In this document: positions 1-11,119 of the stretch, one piece after another | How the letters are laid out: every line of letters begins with the position of its first letter | Position numbering within the stretch: position 1 is the first letter of the stretch | Assembly: GCF_000517545.1 (NCBI RefSeq) | Contig: NZ_BAIV01000020.1 | Location: 1-64,000 of the forward strand | DNA length: 64,000 nt | Source: Bacteroides reticulotermitis JCM 10512 | GTDB taxonomy: Bacteria > Bacteroidota > Bacteroidia > Bacteroidales > Bacteroidaceae | Direction: 5' to 3' | Made by a program: the position numbers and the translations under genes | The notes under the pieces: model-generated | What the model was told of the DNA's origin: nothing | The model's database searches: none | Seen by the model: the letters and a program-made list of their open reading frames with translations, nothing else

Positions 1-184
1 AACTCAATAAATTGAAGTATGAAAAACAACAAGGCTCGTATGTCTAGTCATGAGAGTGAACTCCGATGCTATTGCCTCTTATCTGGAAAAGATGAAATTC
101 TTATTAGTTTCGGGCTCTTCGACTAAGAATATTCATCAAATATGATTCCGCTCTTTATTATATTAAATCTAAATTGTTAAAATC
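1..184. other. Left-edge leader, no convincing gene
   Basis: Two short overlapping frames begin with ATG at 19 and 50 (about 35 and 31 codons), but neither resembles a protein I recognise. I see no TAnnTTTG box or terminator hairpin. The fasciclin gene at 185 may therefore be transcribed from a promoter or operon that starts left of the window, or from a site I could not recognise. Confidence 0.4.
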
Positions 185-2634
185 ATGAAGCATTCGCTCT
201 ATTATGAACGTATAGGGTATGAATGGAAAACAAAAGCATTAAGAACTGTTTTTCGTCTACTTTTACTATGCTGTATGGTGTCTTGTTCTGACAATGACTC
301 CTATTATGACCGTCCTTCTTGCTGGAAAAGCTATTTATGATGTTTTGAAAGAGAAGGGTAACTTTAAGATGTATCTCGAAGCTGCAGACAGAACTTTGTA
401 TAGTTCCGTTCTTAAAGGGTCGGGAAATTACACGGTGTTTGCCCCTAATGACGATGCATTTAAAAAATATCTAACGGAAAATGGATACACTTCGGTAGAA
501 GCTATTCCTGTAGACGAGCTCACTAAAATTATCGGCTACTCGTTGGTTTACAATAAGTTTGAAGCGGCACACTTGGTGATGCTTTGATTTCTAAACTTTG
601 GGAAGAAGGAACATCTATCAAAAAACGTACTTCTTATTATGGAACTCTATATAAGGAGGCTATTAACGGTGTGGAGCAATGGGTAGCAAATGGCTATACA
701 GATGTCTCTCAGGTACAGAATAGTAATTACTATAAGTATCTTCCCATTTATACGTCTTCTTATTTCAACTCGAATGGGCTTAGCGCAGACGATTATACGA
801 TTTTCTACCCAGGTAGTACATATACAGGACTAAATGTCCAAGGAGGACGTATCGTAAACTCTGATATATATGCCGAGAATGGTATTATTCACGAAGTGGA
901 TGTCGTAAGCTATCCGTTGCAGAACTTGGATGAATCTCTGAAGAAAGATGAGAATGGCACTGCTTTTCGCAATATATTGGAAACTAAAGTGGCGAACTCC
1001 TATTTATTTATAGACTGGGTGGAGGCTCCTTTAACTACAGAGGTGTACAAGAAGCTTTATCCCGACCGTAACATTACTGAGGTTTATTTGAAATCTTATA
1101 ATTCGCTTCCATTCAACCCGAATTACGAGTACTATTCAGGAGCTTTGGGAACATCCGAACAAGCTGGATTTACCTACTTTATACCATCTAATGCTGCTGT
1201 TGAGACGTTTACTACTGAACTAAAAGAGCGTGCTCGAGTGGATGACTTATCATCTTTGTCAAAGTCAGTGTTGGGGTATTTTCTCAATGCCCATATGGTG
1301 AATGAGATTGTTTGGCCATCGAATTTCAAAAAATCGATGAATGCAAACGGTGAGTTTATTAATGGAAAGGGACTTTCGGGAGTTGGGTTTGCCGAGAGCG
1401 GTGTAACCAAGAGTACATTTGCCAGCAACGGTGTGAAATATAATATCGATCACGTGATAAAGAGTAAATATTTCAATACTGTTTATTCTGAAGTATTGCT
1501 TAATCCCGACTACAAGATGGCTTACTATGCTTATACTAAGTTCTTTGCCAATAGTGTGGTTGAAGAGTTGCTTAAAAGCCCTATTACTGGTTACCTAGAG
1601 GAAAATTATACGATTTTGCTTCCTAGCGACGAATTGCTGAAAGCGGATGGATATACCTATAACGAGAACGACAACACATTCGCCAACTCCTCTAAACTAG
1701 GCAGTTCGATGAATGCTGATGACCGTCTGAAGCGCTTGTTACAAATGTGCGTGTTCAAACGTATTAAGAATGATGAGGTAAATACGGAAATCGCTAATTT
1801 CGCAGGCTCTCCCTCATTGGGATATGGTGGTTATGGTTATGCAGTCAATGACTATGGTGACATGATTCGTTTCAAAGATAACAAGATTCAGGCCGTCGGT
1901 AATATTCTTGATGGAGATGAAGTGACAGCTACCGAATTAAAAGATTTCGCTTATAATAATGGACGTGTATTTGGCATCGATAAAATGCTTCAATTCAGCC
2001 ACGCACAACGAAACCTACTGTGGCAGAAGGGTGGGAAGATCAGACAATATATGCATTCCTTACCAAGTATGTGACTGATAACCCCGATGGAAAACTATTC
2101 AAGGATTATTTGGATAAACTGACACTTTATAATGCTACCGATCAAACAATCACCGGTATAAGTAAGGCTGGCTTTTATACAGTTCTTGTTCCGACGAAAG
2201 CTGCCATAGAACAGGCAGTCGCTTCCGGCTTATTGCCAGCACTCAATGATGTGTTACTGACGGATGAGAACCAATCTAAGGCTTACATATTTGTGATGAC
2301 ACATTTCCTCTCCGGAGTAGTGATACCAGATGATGGAACACCACGTATTGATCCGGGTAATTATGAGACATTAAGTATGCCTACAAGTCTGAAAATAACT
2401 GTACCCGAATGGGATCTGGTATCAACAAGACTATATGTAAATGTAGCAAAACAGACGGATGGTACATTGAAATTTACTCCTAGAAATTATGAAGTCGGAA
2501 CGACAGTAGCTGTTGAAGGTGTTAATAATGGCACTGTTGTACGGGATGTAAAGAAGAGTAATGTGATGGGGCCTCGTGCTGTTATACACGCAATAGACCA
2601 TGCGCTGCTATTTAAGATTAATCCAAAACAATAA
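185..2634 (+). CDS. Fasciclin-domain surface lipoprotein (cassette 1, first); frameshifted
   Basis: Reconstructed length is about 817 residues. The start at 185 gives a lipoprotein signal ending in the lipobox MVSC with Cys34, followed by acidic residues typical of surface export in Bacteroides. FAS1 (fasciclin) modules are visible from segments such as YTVFAPNDDAF near the N-terminus and FTYFIPSNAAVETF further on. The reading frame is broken near 318, 329, 576 and 2001. Restoring one base at each place (G, C, G or C, and C) gives one continuous product, for example RPSWLEKPIYDVL and FSPRTTKPTVAEGW. It sits 12 bp upstream of a SusC gene and is the counterpart of the intact 749-residue protein at 44571. 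Its likely role is glycan binding or accessory scaffolding next to SusC/D, but no fasciclin protein of this kind has a function that I can assign from sequence. Confidence 0.8.
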
Positions 2635-2646
2635 AGCAACGATATT

Positions 2647-5600
2647 ATGAAAAGTTACAAACAGACCTGCCGGTTGATGACCGCTGCAGTGAAACTTATA
2701 GTATTGGTAAGTTTGTGTGCTGCTCCTTTCGCATTGTCGGCCCAGGTCACGGCAACAATGATTCGGGGTGTGGTGAAAGCTGCTTCGGACAAAACGCCTC
2801 TGCCGGGAATCCATGTACTATATATGAATAAGGACGGGCGCGTTGTAGGAAATGCTGTCACTGATATAGACGGCAACTACAGCTTACGTACGGAGACACG
2901 AGCCGGTGATAAAATAGTCTTCAGCTTTGTAGGAATGAAGAAAAAGACGATTCCTATGCGCGATGGAATAACTACGATCAATGCTTTGCTGGAGGATGAT
3001 ACTCTCATTGACGAAGTCGTAGTTACTGCAAAAAGACAGTCAAATAATGGTTTCATGAACATCAATGAGCGCGACTTGACTACTGCCGTTAGCCGTATCT
3101 CGATGGATGAGATTGCAGACGGACTTGCCGGTGCTAGTGTAGACGATGTGCTTCAAGGACAGATAGCTGGTTTGGATATTACCGCTAGCAGTGGTAATCC
3201 CGGATCGGGAATGTCTATGCGTATTCGTGGTACTACCTCGATTAACGGTTCTTCACAGCCAATGATTGTTGTGGATGGCTTCCCGTATGAAACGGAAATA
3301 TCCGCAGACTTTGACTTCGCAACAGCAGACGAAGAGGAGTATTCACAATTGCTGAATATATCGCCGGCGGATATCAAGGAGATTGCTGTATTGAAAGATG
3401 CTGCCGCAACCGCACTTTATGGCTCGAAAGCGGCTAATGGTGTTTTGTTGATTACGACAAAACGTGGTTCTGTGGTTACTAAGCCTCGTGTTGCTTATTC
3501 GTTCAAGGCCAATATAACAGAGCGTCCGGAAGGAGTTCCCACCTTGTCTGGTTCCGAATATACAACGATGATACAGGAAGGTTTGATGAATGCCGGTAGA
3601 TACTATGATCCTACTAGTCAACCAGAGTTTGCTTATGATGTGAATCAGCCTTACTATTTTTATAACTATGGTCAGAATACGGATTGGTTCCGTGCTGTTA
3701 CCAGAGCCGGATTCAGTCACGAACATAATGTCTCAATCTCCGGTGGTGGAGAGAAAGCTCAGTACCGCGCTTCCGTTGGTTACTATAATTGGAGTGGTAC
3801 AACTATCGGAACTTCACTCGATCGTATTACAGCACGTCTGAACGTGGATTATAATATATCGAGACAGTTGAAGTTCCAAGCAAGTATGGCTTATGTACGT
3901 ACTGACAATGATAAAAACTATATTTCGTACCTGTCATCTAGTGCGGATGTGAGTGGCATGGCTTTCAATCGTATGCCGAATATGAGTATTTATGAATACA
4001 ATGAGATCGGACAGTTAACGGGTGGCTATTTCTCACCACTCACTTCACCACAAGGGTACTGGAACTCTAATTCCAACAGTTCTAGCCAGATTTACAATCC
4101 TGTAGCAATGGCTGAAAATGGTAGTTATTCTATTCTGTCCAATCGTATCACATCCAATCTCTCATTGATATGGACTCCGATATCTTGGTTACGCTATCAG
4201 CTCGATGTTAGTTTCGACGTGATGAATGATAAAAAGAAAGCGTTTTTGCCTCAGACAGCTACTGGTCGCCTTTGGAACGAAATTGCCGTTAATAAATCGG
4301 ATGATGTAGACTCTGAAGCATTTACGATGTATACCATGAATAAGGTGCTTTTTATGCCTAATCTTGGAAAGAACCACAACTTTCAAGGTATGTTGGCTTT
4401 GACCACTAATGATAAACGTTCTTATTCTTATAAGGCTACAAGTGGTAATAGTGCTAGTCCTTTTCTACAAGATCCGTCGATTCCATCGCGTGTAGCTGGG
4501 AATTCATATCTTGGTATTAACTCGGGCAATTCGCAAAATAGAACGGTAGGTCTACTGGCTAATGTTCAATACAGTTTACTCGACCGCTATATTCTAGGCG
4601 CTAGTGCCCGCTATGACGGTAGTTCGCGTTTCGGTAAAGACGAGCGGTGGGGTATGTTTCCTAGTATATCTTTCCGATGGAGAGTTTCGGGTGAACCGTT
4701 TATGAAGTGGAGCGAAAAATGGTTGGACGAACTTAGCCTTCGTACCAGTTACGGTGTGAACGGTAATCAACCGAAGTACGACTATGGGTATGTCAGCCTC
4801 TACAATCTTTATGATTATTCTTATCTGGGTGAGTCGGGTTCTTATCCGTCTTCATTGGAATTGAACGAACTCCGTTGGGAACGTTCTACACAATGGAACT
4901 TTGGAGTGAACTTTGCCGCATTTTCCAATCGATTGAATATTGACTTTGAGGTGTACAACAAGCATACAACCGACCTTTTCTTTTATAATTTGACGATACC
5001 TTCTTCCACCGGTTTCAGTAATGTGAATATGAATGTAGGAACGATGGATAATAAAGGATTTGAACTCTCTGTGAAAACTGTGCCATTCCGTACGAAAGAC
5101 TGGAGGGTTATGTTCAATTTCAATATTGCACGGAATAATAACTATATCCGCGAGATATCCGATTACTATCCGATGGAATCGGGTGTGAGTACCAGCAATG
5201 GCTCTTATATCCGTCGCTTTGAGATAAACCAATCATTAGGTTCTATCTATGGCTACCGTTACAAAGGTGTTTATCTAAACTCCGACCAAACGATTGCTCG
5301 TGATAAGAATGGAAATAAAATTTATTCGTATGATAGTTACGGTAACCCTGTTCCTGTTCGTATGCGGTTTAGCTATCCGTCTATCGGCTATGAATTCCAG
5401 GCTGGTGATGCCATGTACGAAGATATTAATAATGACGGTAATATTGACTACAAGGATATTGTTTATTTGGGTAATGCCAGTCCTATATTGACGGGAGGTT
5501 TTGGCCCGGGTGTTTCATGGAAACAGATCAGTCTTCAGACCTTCTTTAATTTCCGCTACGGGAATAAGATTATCAACTCTACAAAGATGAATCTGGAAAA

Positions 5601-5994
5601 TATGCGTGGTTACAATAATCAAAGTAAAGCTGTATTGAAACGTTGGAGACATTCATACGAAGATGAGGCATCTGCACCATCCGGATTGTTGCCGCGTGCA
5701 TTAATTGGTGTAGGATACAATTATTTAGGTTCTGACCGTTTTGTAGAGGATGGATCATTCTTACGCTTTAAGTCACTTACGCTGAAATATACGTTTAAGA
5801 AAGAGCAATTGAAAAAGACATTCTTGAGTGATTGCTCTGTGTATCTGACGTTGAATAACCTTTATATATGGACAAACTATACCGGACAAGATCCTGAAGT
5901 GTCGGTCGGTAGTGATCCGTTTAAAATGGGATATGACAACGGTTTGGTTCCGAAATCCTTCAACGCTATGTTAGGTTTAAATGTTTCGTTTTAA
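2647..5994 (+). CDS. SusC-like TonB-dependent outer-membrane transporter (cassette 1, first pair)
   Basis: Intact, 1115 residues. A cleavable signal peptide ends near ALSAQ. A carboxypeptidase-regulatory-like beta domain covers roughly residues 37-115 (GVVKAASDKTPLPGIHV), followed by the plug domain with the usual SusC segments MRIRGTTSINGSSQPMIVVD and VLKDAAATALYGSKAANGV, and a 22-strand barrel type C-terminus. No STN domain is seen, which fits control by an HTCS rather than by an anti-sigma pair. It should import oligosaccharides together with the SusD protein encoded 12 bp downstream. It is paralogous to the SusC at 46836, which shares the plug region and the DFDF(A/S)TA stretch. Confidence 0.95.
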   Translation: MKSYKQTCRLMTAAVKLIVLVSLCAAPFALSAQVTATMIRGVVKAASDKTPLPGIHVLYMNKDGRVVGNAVTDIDGNYSLRTETRAGDKIVFSFVGMKKKTIPMRDGITTINALLEDDTLIDEVVVTAKRQSNNGFMNINERDLTTAVSRISMDEIADGLAGASVDDVLQGQIAGLDITASSGNPGSGMSMRIRGTTSINGSSQPMIVVDGFPYETEISADFDFATADEEEYSQLLNISPADIKEIAVLKDAAATALYGSKAANGVLLITTKRGSVVTKPRVAYSFKANITERPEGVPTLSGSEYTTMIQEGLMNAGRYYDPTSQPEFAYDVNQPYYFYNYGQNTDWFRAVTRAGFSHEHNVSISGGGEKAQYRASVGYYNWSGTTIGTSLDRITARLNVDYNISRQLKFQASMAYVRTDNDKNYISYLSSSADVSGMAFNRMPNMSIYEYNEIGQLTGGYFSPLTSPQGYWNSNSNSSSQIYNPVAMAENGSYSILSNRITSNLSLIWTPISWLRYQLDVSFDVMNDKKKAFLPQTATGRLWNEIAVNKSDDVDSEAFTMYTMNKVLFMPNLGKNHNFQGMLALTTNDKRSYSYKATSGNSASPFLQDPSIPSRVAGNSYLGINSGNSQNRTVGLLANVQYSLLDRYILGASARYDGSSRFGKDERWGMFPSISFRWRVSGEPFMKWSEKWLDELSLRTSYGVNGNQPKYDYGYVSLYNLYDYSYLGESGSYPSSLELNELRWERSTQWNFGVNFAAFSNRLNIDFEVYNKHTTDLFFYNLTIPSSTGFSNVNMNVGTMDNKGFELSVKTVPFRTKDWRVMFNFNIARNNNYIREISDYYPMESGVSTSNGSYIRRFEINQSLGSIYGYRYKGVYLNSDQTIARDKNGNKIYSYDSYGNPVPVRMRFSYPSIGYEFQAGDAMYEDINNDGNIDYKDIVYLGNASPILTGGFGPGVSWKQISLQTFFNFRYGNKIINSTKMNLENMRGYNNQSKAVLKRWRHSYEDEASAPSGLLPRALIGVGYNYLGSDRFVEDGSFLRFKSLTLKYTFKKEQLKKTFLSDCSVYLTLNNLYIWTNYTGQDPEVSVGSDPFKMGYDNGLVPKSFNAMLGLNVSF

Positions 5995-6006
5995 AAAAGA
6001 AAGAAG

Positions 6007-7609
6007 ATGAAAAAACTAAAATATCTTGTTTATATCATGCTGGTTCTGCAAGGTGTCATCTCTACATCATGTAATGAATGGCTGAACCTCGAACCAAACG
6101 ATGGTGTGCCGCGCGATAAATACTGGAAAACAAAAGAAGACGTAAATTCAGCTGTAGTAGGCGCATATATTTCGATGACTAACAGTGATCTTATGACCCG
6201 CATGTTTCTTTACGGTGAATGGCGTGCGGACATGGTTACTTATTCTCCCACCTATATTAATTCAAATATAGAAGATGTAGTCAACGGAGAAATCTCTGCC
6301 GACAATTCATTCTTGAATTGGGCTAGCTTCTATACCACGATTAATCTTTGCAATACAATACTGAAATATGCGCCTCAAGCGCAAGCAAACGATAAGTCGT
6401 TTTCAGCTACGTTATTGAAAGAATATGAAGCTCAGGCAATCGCTATTCGTAGTTTAATGTATTTCTATTTGGTGCGTTCATTTGGTGACGTGCCGTTGAT
6501 ATTGGAAGCCTATACAAATAGCTCGCAGGAGATGAGTGTGGCGAAGAGTAGTCAGGAAACTATTCTGAACCAGTTGGTCGAAGATCTGACGTATGCTGAA
6601 AAGTATATACCTTATAAATATAGTAGCACGGATGCTGCGCGCAACAAAGAAGATGACTGCCTATGCAGTGAAGGCCTTGTTGGCTGATGTATATCTCTGG
6701 AAAGAAGAATATGCTAAGTGTAGTGCCAAATGTGATGAAATTATCAATTCCGGACAATTCGCTTTGATTTCGGTACATCGTGATGAAGTAATACTTGAAG
6801 GTGCTACTCCGGAAGAGAATGATACCATTTACTATCCTAGCGAGACTGCTTATACTCAGCTATACGACCAATTGTACTACAAAGGTAACTCTACGGAAAG
6901 TATTTTTGAAATACAGTTTTCTGCTGAAGGCATGAATCCTTTCTATAATTATATGAATTCGAGCAAGGGCTGGTTAATGGTAAACGAGGATGGTATTGCC
7001 AATGTATTCACCCCTACCGGCTTCGGTAAGAATAACTATTTCGATGTTCGTAAGGTAATCTCTCAACGTATGAATCGCATCTGGAAGTATATCGGTGTGA
7101 ACCTTAACACGGAGCGCCAATTGGAGGAGTATACATCTAATTTTATTGTATATCGCCTTGCGGAAATCTATCTGATGAAAGCCGAAGCATTGTCACAAAT
7201 GGCTATTCAGGCCAATGATGATTGGACTATGCTAAAAGAGGCTCGTGCTTTGATTGAGAAAGTACGTGTACGTGCTAATGCAGTAGAAAGTACTGATCTT
7301 ACCTATAAACAACCCTCTTACAGTGGAAAGACGCTGGAACAGTTCATCTTGGATGAGCGCGCCCGTGAATTTGTGTTTGAAGGTAAGCGTTGGTTTGACG
7401 TATTGCGTCAGGCAAAACGCGGTAACTATGCTGGTGATAATCTGCATTATCTGATTGATTTGGCCGGACTTAGTGCACCACCTGAGAAGACGTACATACT
7501 GCAAACTAAGTATAAGAATTTCGGCTCTCACTATTTGCCTATTTATCAAGATGAATTGGAGGCCAATCCGGCGTTAGTACAAAATGATTTTTATGCAACC
7601 AATAACTAA
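6007..7609 (+). CDS. SusD-like glycan-binding lipoprotein (cassette 1, first pair); frameshifted
   Basis: About 534 residues when repaired. The lipobox is ISTSC with Cys22. The mature start NEWLNLEPNDG and the later segments YFYLVRSFGDVPL and FILDERAREFVFEGKRWFDV are hallmarks of SusD/RagB proteins. The frame shifts near 6640, where DAAR should run on into ATKKMTAYAVKALLADVYLW. Loss of one GC unit from a GCGCGC run explains it. It would cap the SusC barrel encoded upstream and bind the incoming pectic oligosaccharide. Confidence 0.92.
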
Positions 7610-7622
7610 TCTTTCTATAGAT

Positions 7623-9397
7623 ATGAAACGACATTATTTACAATTTTGCGGCTTCTTCTTGTTGGTTCTTACCATATTCTGGGGAAGCTCTTGCGATGAT
7701 GAACTGGAAGGTACTGTATATCGGACTTCCGATGTGAAAATGATAGACGAATATTTAGAAGATCCGGCGAATAATTTGACCGATTTTCTAGCTATTATAG
7801 ATAAAGCTGATTACCGTGGTATGCTTCATGCATATGGTACATATACCCTTTTTGCACCGAACAATGCTGCTGTCGAGAAATATATGCAGGAAGAGGGAAA
7901 AACTATTAGCGGGTTGACTAAGGAAGAAGCGATGACTATCGTGGGGTATCACGTGGTGAATGACACGATCGCAAGCAGTAGTTTTGTAGACGGACGTTTA
8001 CCTTCGCGTAATATCGTAAGACAGTACCTTACTACTCGTACTCGCGAAGAAAATGGTAAAGTCTATATAGAGGTAGATCGCAAGGCGCGGGTTCTTAACA
8101 AAGATATTTCCGTTGGTAATGGTATCGTTCATACGATCGATGCGATGTTGAGTAAATCTGTAAAAACTGTTGCGCAACGAATAGACGAACTGCCTGACCG
8201 TTTCTCTTTCATGAAAGATTTGTTTAAAGAGACGAACATCTATAAGACGTTGGGGACTGTGGAGAATAAGATATACTATGGTGTATTCATGCAGGACAAT
8301 CAAACATTTATTGATGATGGCATAGAGACGAGGGAGAAACTGTTAGCGCATTTGCGTGCTGCTACACCCGAAGTGGATAAGGATGCCGATTTAATAGAGA
8401 ACTTTGTCTCTTATCACGTAACCCGTGATACGACCTATAAGTATGTAGTAGATTTAATGCTCGCTTCCGCATTGCCTACCGTAGTGAAAGATCAGGTGTT
8501 GAGTTTCTCCATGACAAAAGATGTCATACTGATCAACGAGTTTAAAGTAGGGCAATTGAATGAAGATGGTGTTCAAGTAGCTCGTTTGAGTGAATATACC
8601 GACTTGAGTTGTTTGAATGGTGTGATGCATGAAGTGCTGGGGACGTTGGAGATTAAAAAACGTATGGCATACCGTGTTTATTGGGATTTGGGAGAACAAC
8701 CCGAAATGAAGGCTTTGAAAGGCTTCCGTACTGCAGGTACCTCTGTCAAATTTACTAATGATCAGCTTTCTGAAGTGGAAATCGGTGGCAAGGGATACAT
8801 CACATACGGAGCAGGTACTGTTGCTATTTCTGCAAAGAATGAACAATATGTTTATGGTGACTATGTTAGAATGCGTATGGACACGAGATCTGTCAACGGC
8901 CTTTGCCCGTACGTTGAGTTTAAAATGCCACTGTTAGTCGAGGGAAGTTATAAGGTATGGCTTTGCTGGCGTCGTGAAAATGCGACTACTTTCCGTACTA
9001 CCTTCAAACAAGACGGGCAAGAAGACCAAGTATTGCCTACAGTAATCGATTTGTCTCCCTATATGCCAATAGTATGGGCGGATCAAGCAAAGAATCTTGC
9101 CGATCATGCAGTTATGGAGCAAAACGGGTGGAAACAATATACGGCTCGTGTTTGTGTAAACATCATGAATAGTCGCTTAATAGGTACTATTAAAGTGAAT
9201 TCTACCGGCCGGCATTCGCTTCGCTTGATGCGCTTACTTCTGGAAGTAAGGGGGAAAGTAGCTTCGATATGATTCAGTTTATCCCAGTTGATGAGGACCA
9301 GACATGGCCCATGATAGATATGGAAGGTAGCTTGATAGAGAAGGGGACACCCGGAACGGGAATCTTCCCGCATACACCTTATGCTTGGGAGAATTGA
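7623..9397 (+). CDS. Fasciclin-domain lipoprotein (cassette 1, second); frameshifted near the C-terminus
   Basis: About 591 residues. I chose the ATG at 7623 because it gives a clean lipoprotein signal (WGSSC, Cys24); an in-frame start further upstream overlaps the SusD gene. Two FAS1 modules are visible, with YTLFAPNNAAVEKY near residue 80 and YHVVNDTI after it, followed by a beta-rich C-terminal half. The frame is lost near 9227. Adding one G (LRLDALTSGSKGE) continues the protein to a TGA at 9395-9397 with the end TPYAWEN. It occupies the position where SusE/SusF-type surface glycan-binding proteins are usually encoded, and its counterpart in cassette 2 is at 51661. Confidence 0.82.
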
Positions 9398-9429
9398 CAG
9401 AATAAACCTGTAAAAAATAGTGTATAATT

Positions 9430-11096
9430 ATGAAAAGAATAATTCGAAATATGCGAGGGGTATTGGCAATAGTAGCCATAACACTTATCGCTACAGCTTG
9501 TAACGACCAGTGGGATGACCACGTCGGTGTAGGCGGAAAGACTTTGCAGGGGACAACACTCGATGCTGTTCGTGCTAATCCAGAACTATCCGTCTTTTAT
9601 GAAATGTTGGTAAAAACAGAATATGATGCGGTTTTAAATGGCGATTATGAGCTAACCGTATTGGCACCGGACAATGCGGCACTTGCTGAATATAAAAGTA
9701 AGAGCATAAATGAAATGAAAACTATAATCAGAAATCATATTTCATTTCTTACGTATGATGCAAAACAATTGGCTGCACAGGCAAGTATTACCATGATAAA
9801 TGGCAAGCGCTTGTCAACGTCTTTATTAAAGTTGGATGCAGCAAATTCTGATGTGTTGTGCAACAATGGAGTACTTCATGTGGTAAAAACAGCCGTTATG
9901 CCTGCACAGAATATTGACGAGTACTTACAGACCATTGCTAAAGGTACGTATATTCAGCTAGATGCGTTGTATGCCCAAACTCGGAAAGTCATGGATGAAG
10001 ATAAAAGTGTGCAAATAGGGGTAAACGATGAGGGAAAAGCTGTTTACGATACCGTTTGGACCACGCGTAACCACTTTTTCGAGGTGATGCCGGTTGCCAA
10101 CGAAGACTCTCTTTATACATTCGTAGTGTTAGATAATGAGAACTTTAAAATATTGAGCGCTAAGTATGCTAAATATATGCAGCAAAACACAGTAAGCGAG
10201 ACAGACTCTCTTGCTACTGATGAATTGATTCGTGACTTAGTGTTCCATGCGGAAAAAACAACGGCTCTGAGCGGTGTTCAGGTAGACTTCAGTCATGCTA
10301 CAACAGTGAAGGAGTATAAAGCTTCTAACGGATTGGTACGCGTTATGAATGGTGTAGACATTAAATTGAAAGACAACAAAATCAAACCGATACTTATTGA
10401 GGCGGAATCTTTCTTGTCTACACAAGATGCAACGGTTGTATCTACCGTCAGCGCAGTTATGCAAGCGGCGGTTGGGATGTTATGATATCCGGGATTTCGA
10501 GACAAAAACGTCTGCTCTTTAATGAAGATGGTACGCCAATACTCAATACAGATGGTACTCAATCGGAGAAGACCTACCAATTTGCTTGGAATACAAATAA
10601 ATATACGGCGGTGAAGAATTTTTATCTGCTATATAATGCACGGGTGAATTCGGTCGATTACGATATCTATTGGTTATCATACGATGATTTGGCTTCGCAT
10701 GTAGCTCAGGATGAATTCCCTGAGTCTACATTGACATTAACCCAGAAATTATTTGCATCAATGCCGGGAGAAAAAGTTCTTTCACGTAACTCGGATGGAT
10801 TGATACTCAATAATTACTTGAAGGGGGAGACTGGAAACTTGACTGCTTTTGTCGCTTCTTCACTTGCCGGTGTTATCAAAGAGGAACATTTGGCGAAATG
10901 GACATTGGAAGCTGATAGCAGGTATCCCTTGGCAAAGGTGGAAGGTGCGTCTGTAGATCCTTATGTGTTCTCTGTTCCTAAAATGGGAACAGCTACGTTC
11001 ATGGTTTGCAATACGACCAATGCGGCAACGGGCAACGGGGGAATGATGTTCTTGGATTACATAAAATTGGTTCCCCGTATTGCAGAAGGAGATTAA
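9430..11096 (+). CDS. Fasciclin-domain lipoprotein (cassette 1, third); frameshifted
   Basis: About 555 residues. The lipobox is IATAC with Cys24, followed by NDQWDDH, a mature start common among these fasciclin lipoproteins. A FAS1 module is seen around YELTVLAPDNAALAEY. The frame breaks near 10453; adding one G (VSGSYASGGWDVMISG) joins the two halves. The C-terminal part resembles a beta-sandwich (FLLYNARVNSVDYDIYWLS) and ends with MMFLDYIKLVPRIAEGD. It lies 32 bp after the preceding fasciclin gene and 23 bp before a SusC gene. Its cassette 2 counterpart is the gene at 53380. Confidence 0.8.
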
Positions 11097-11119
11097 ATGA
11101 CTTTTAAACAAAGAAGAAT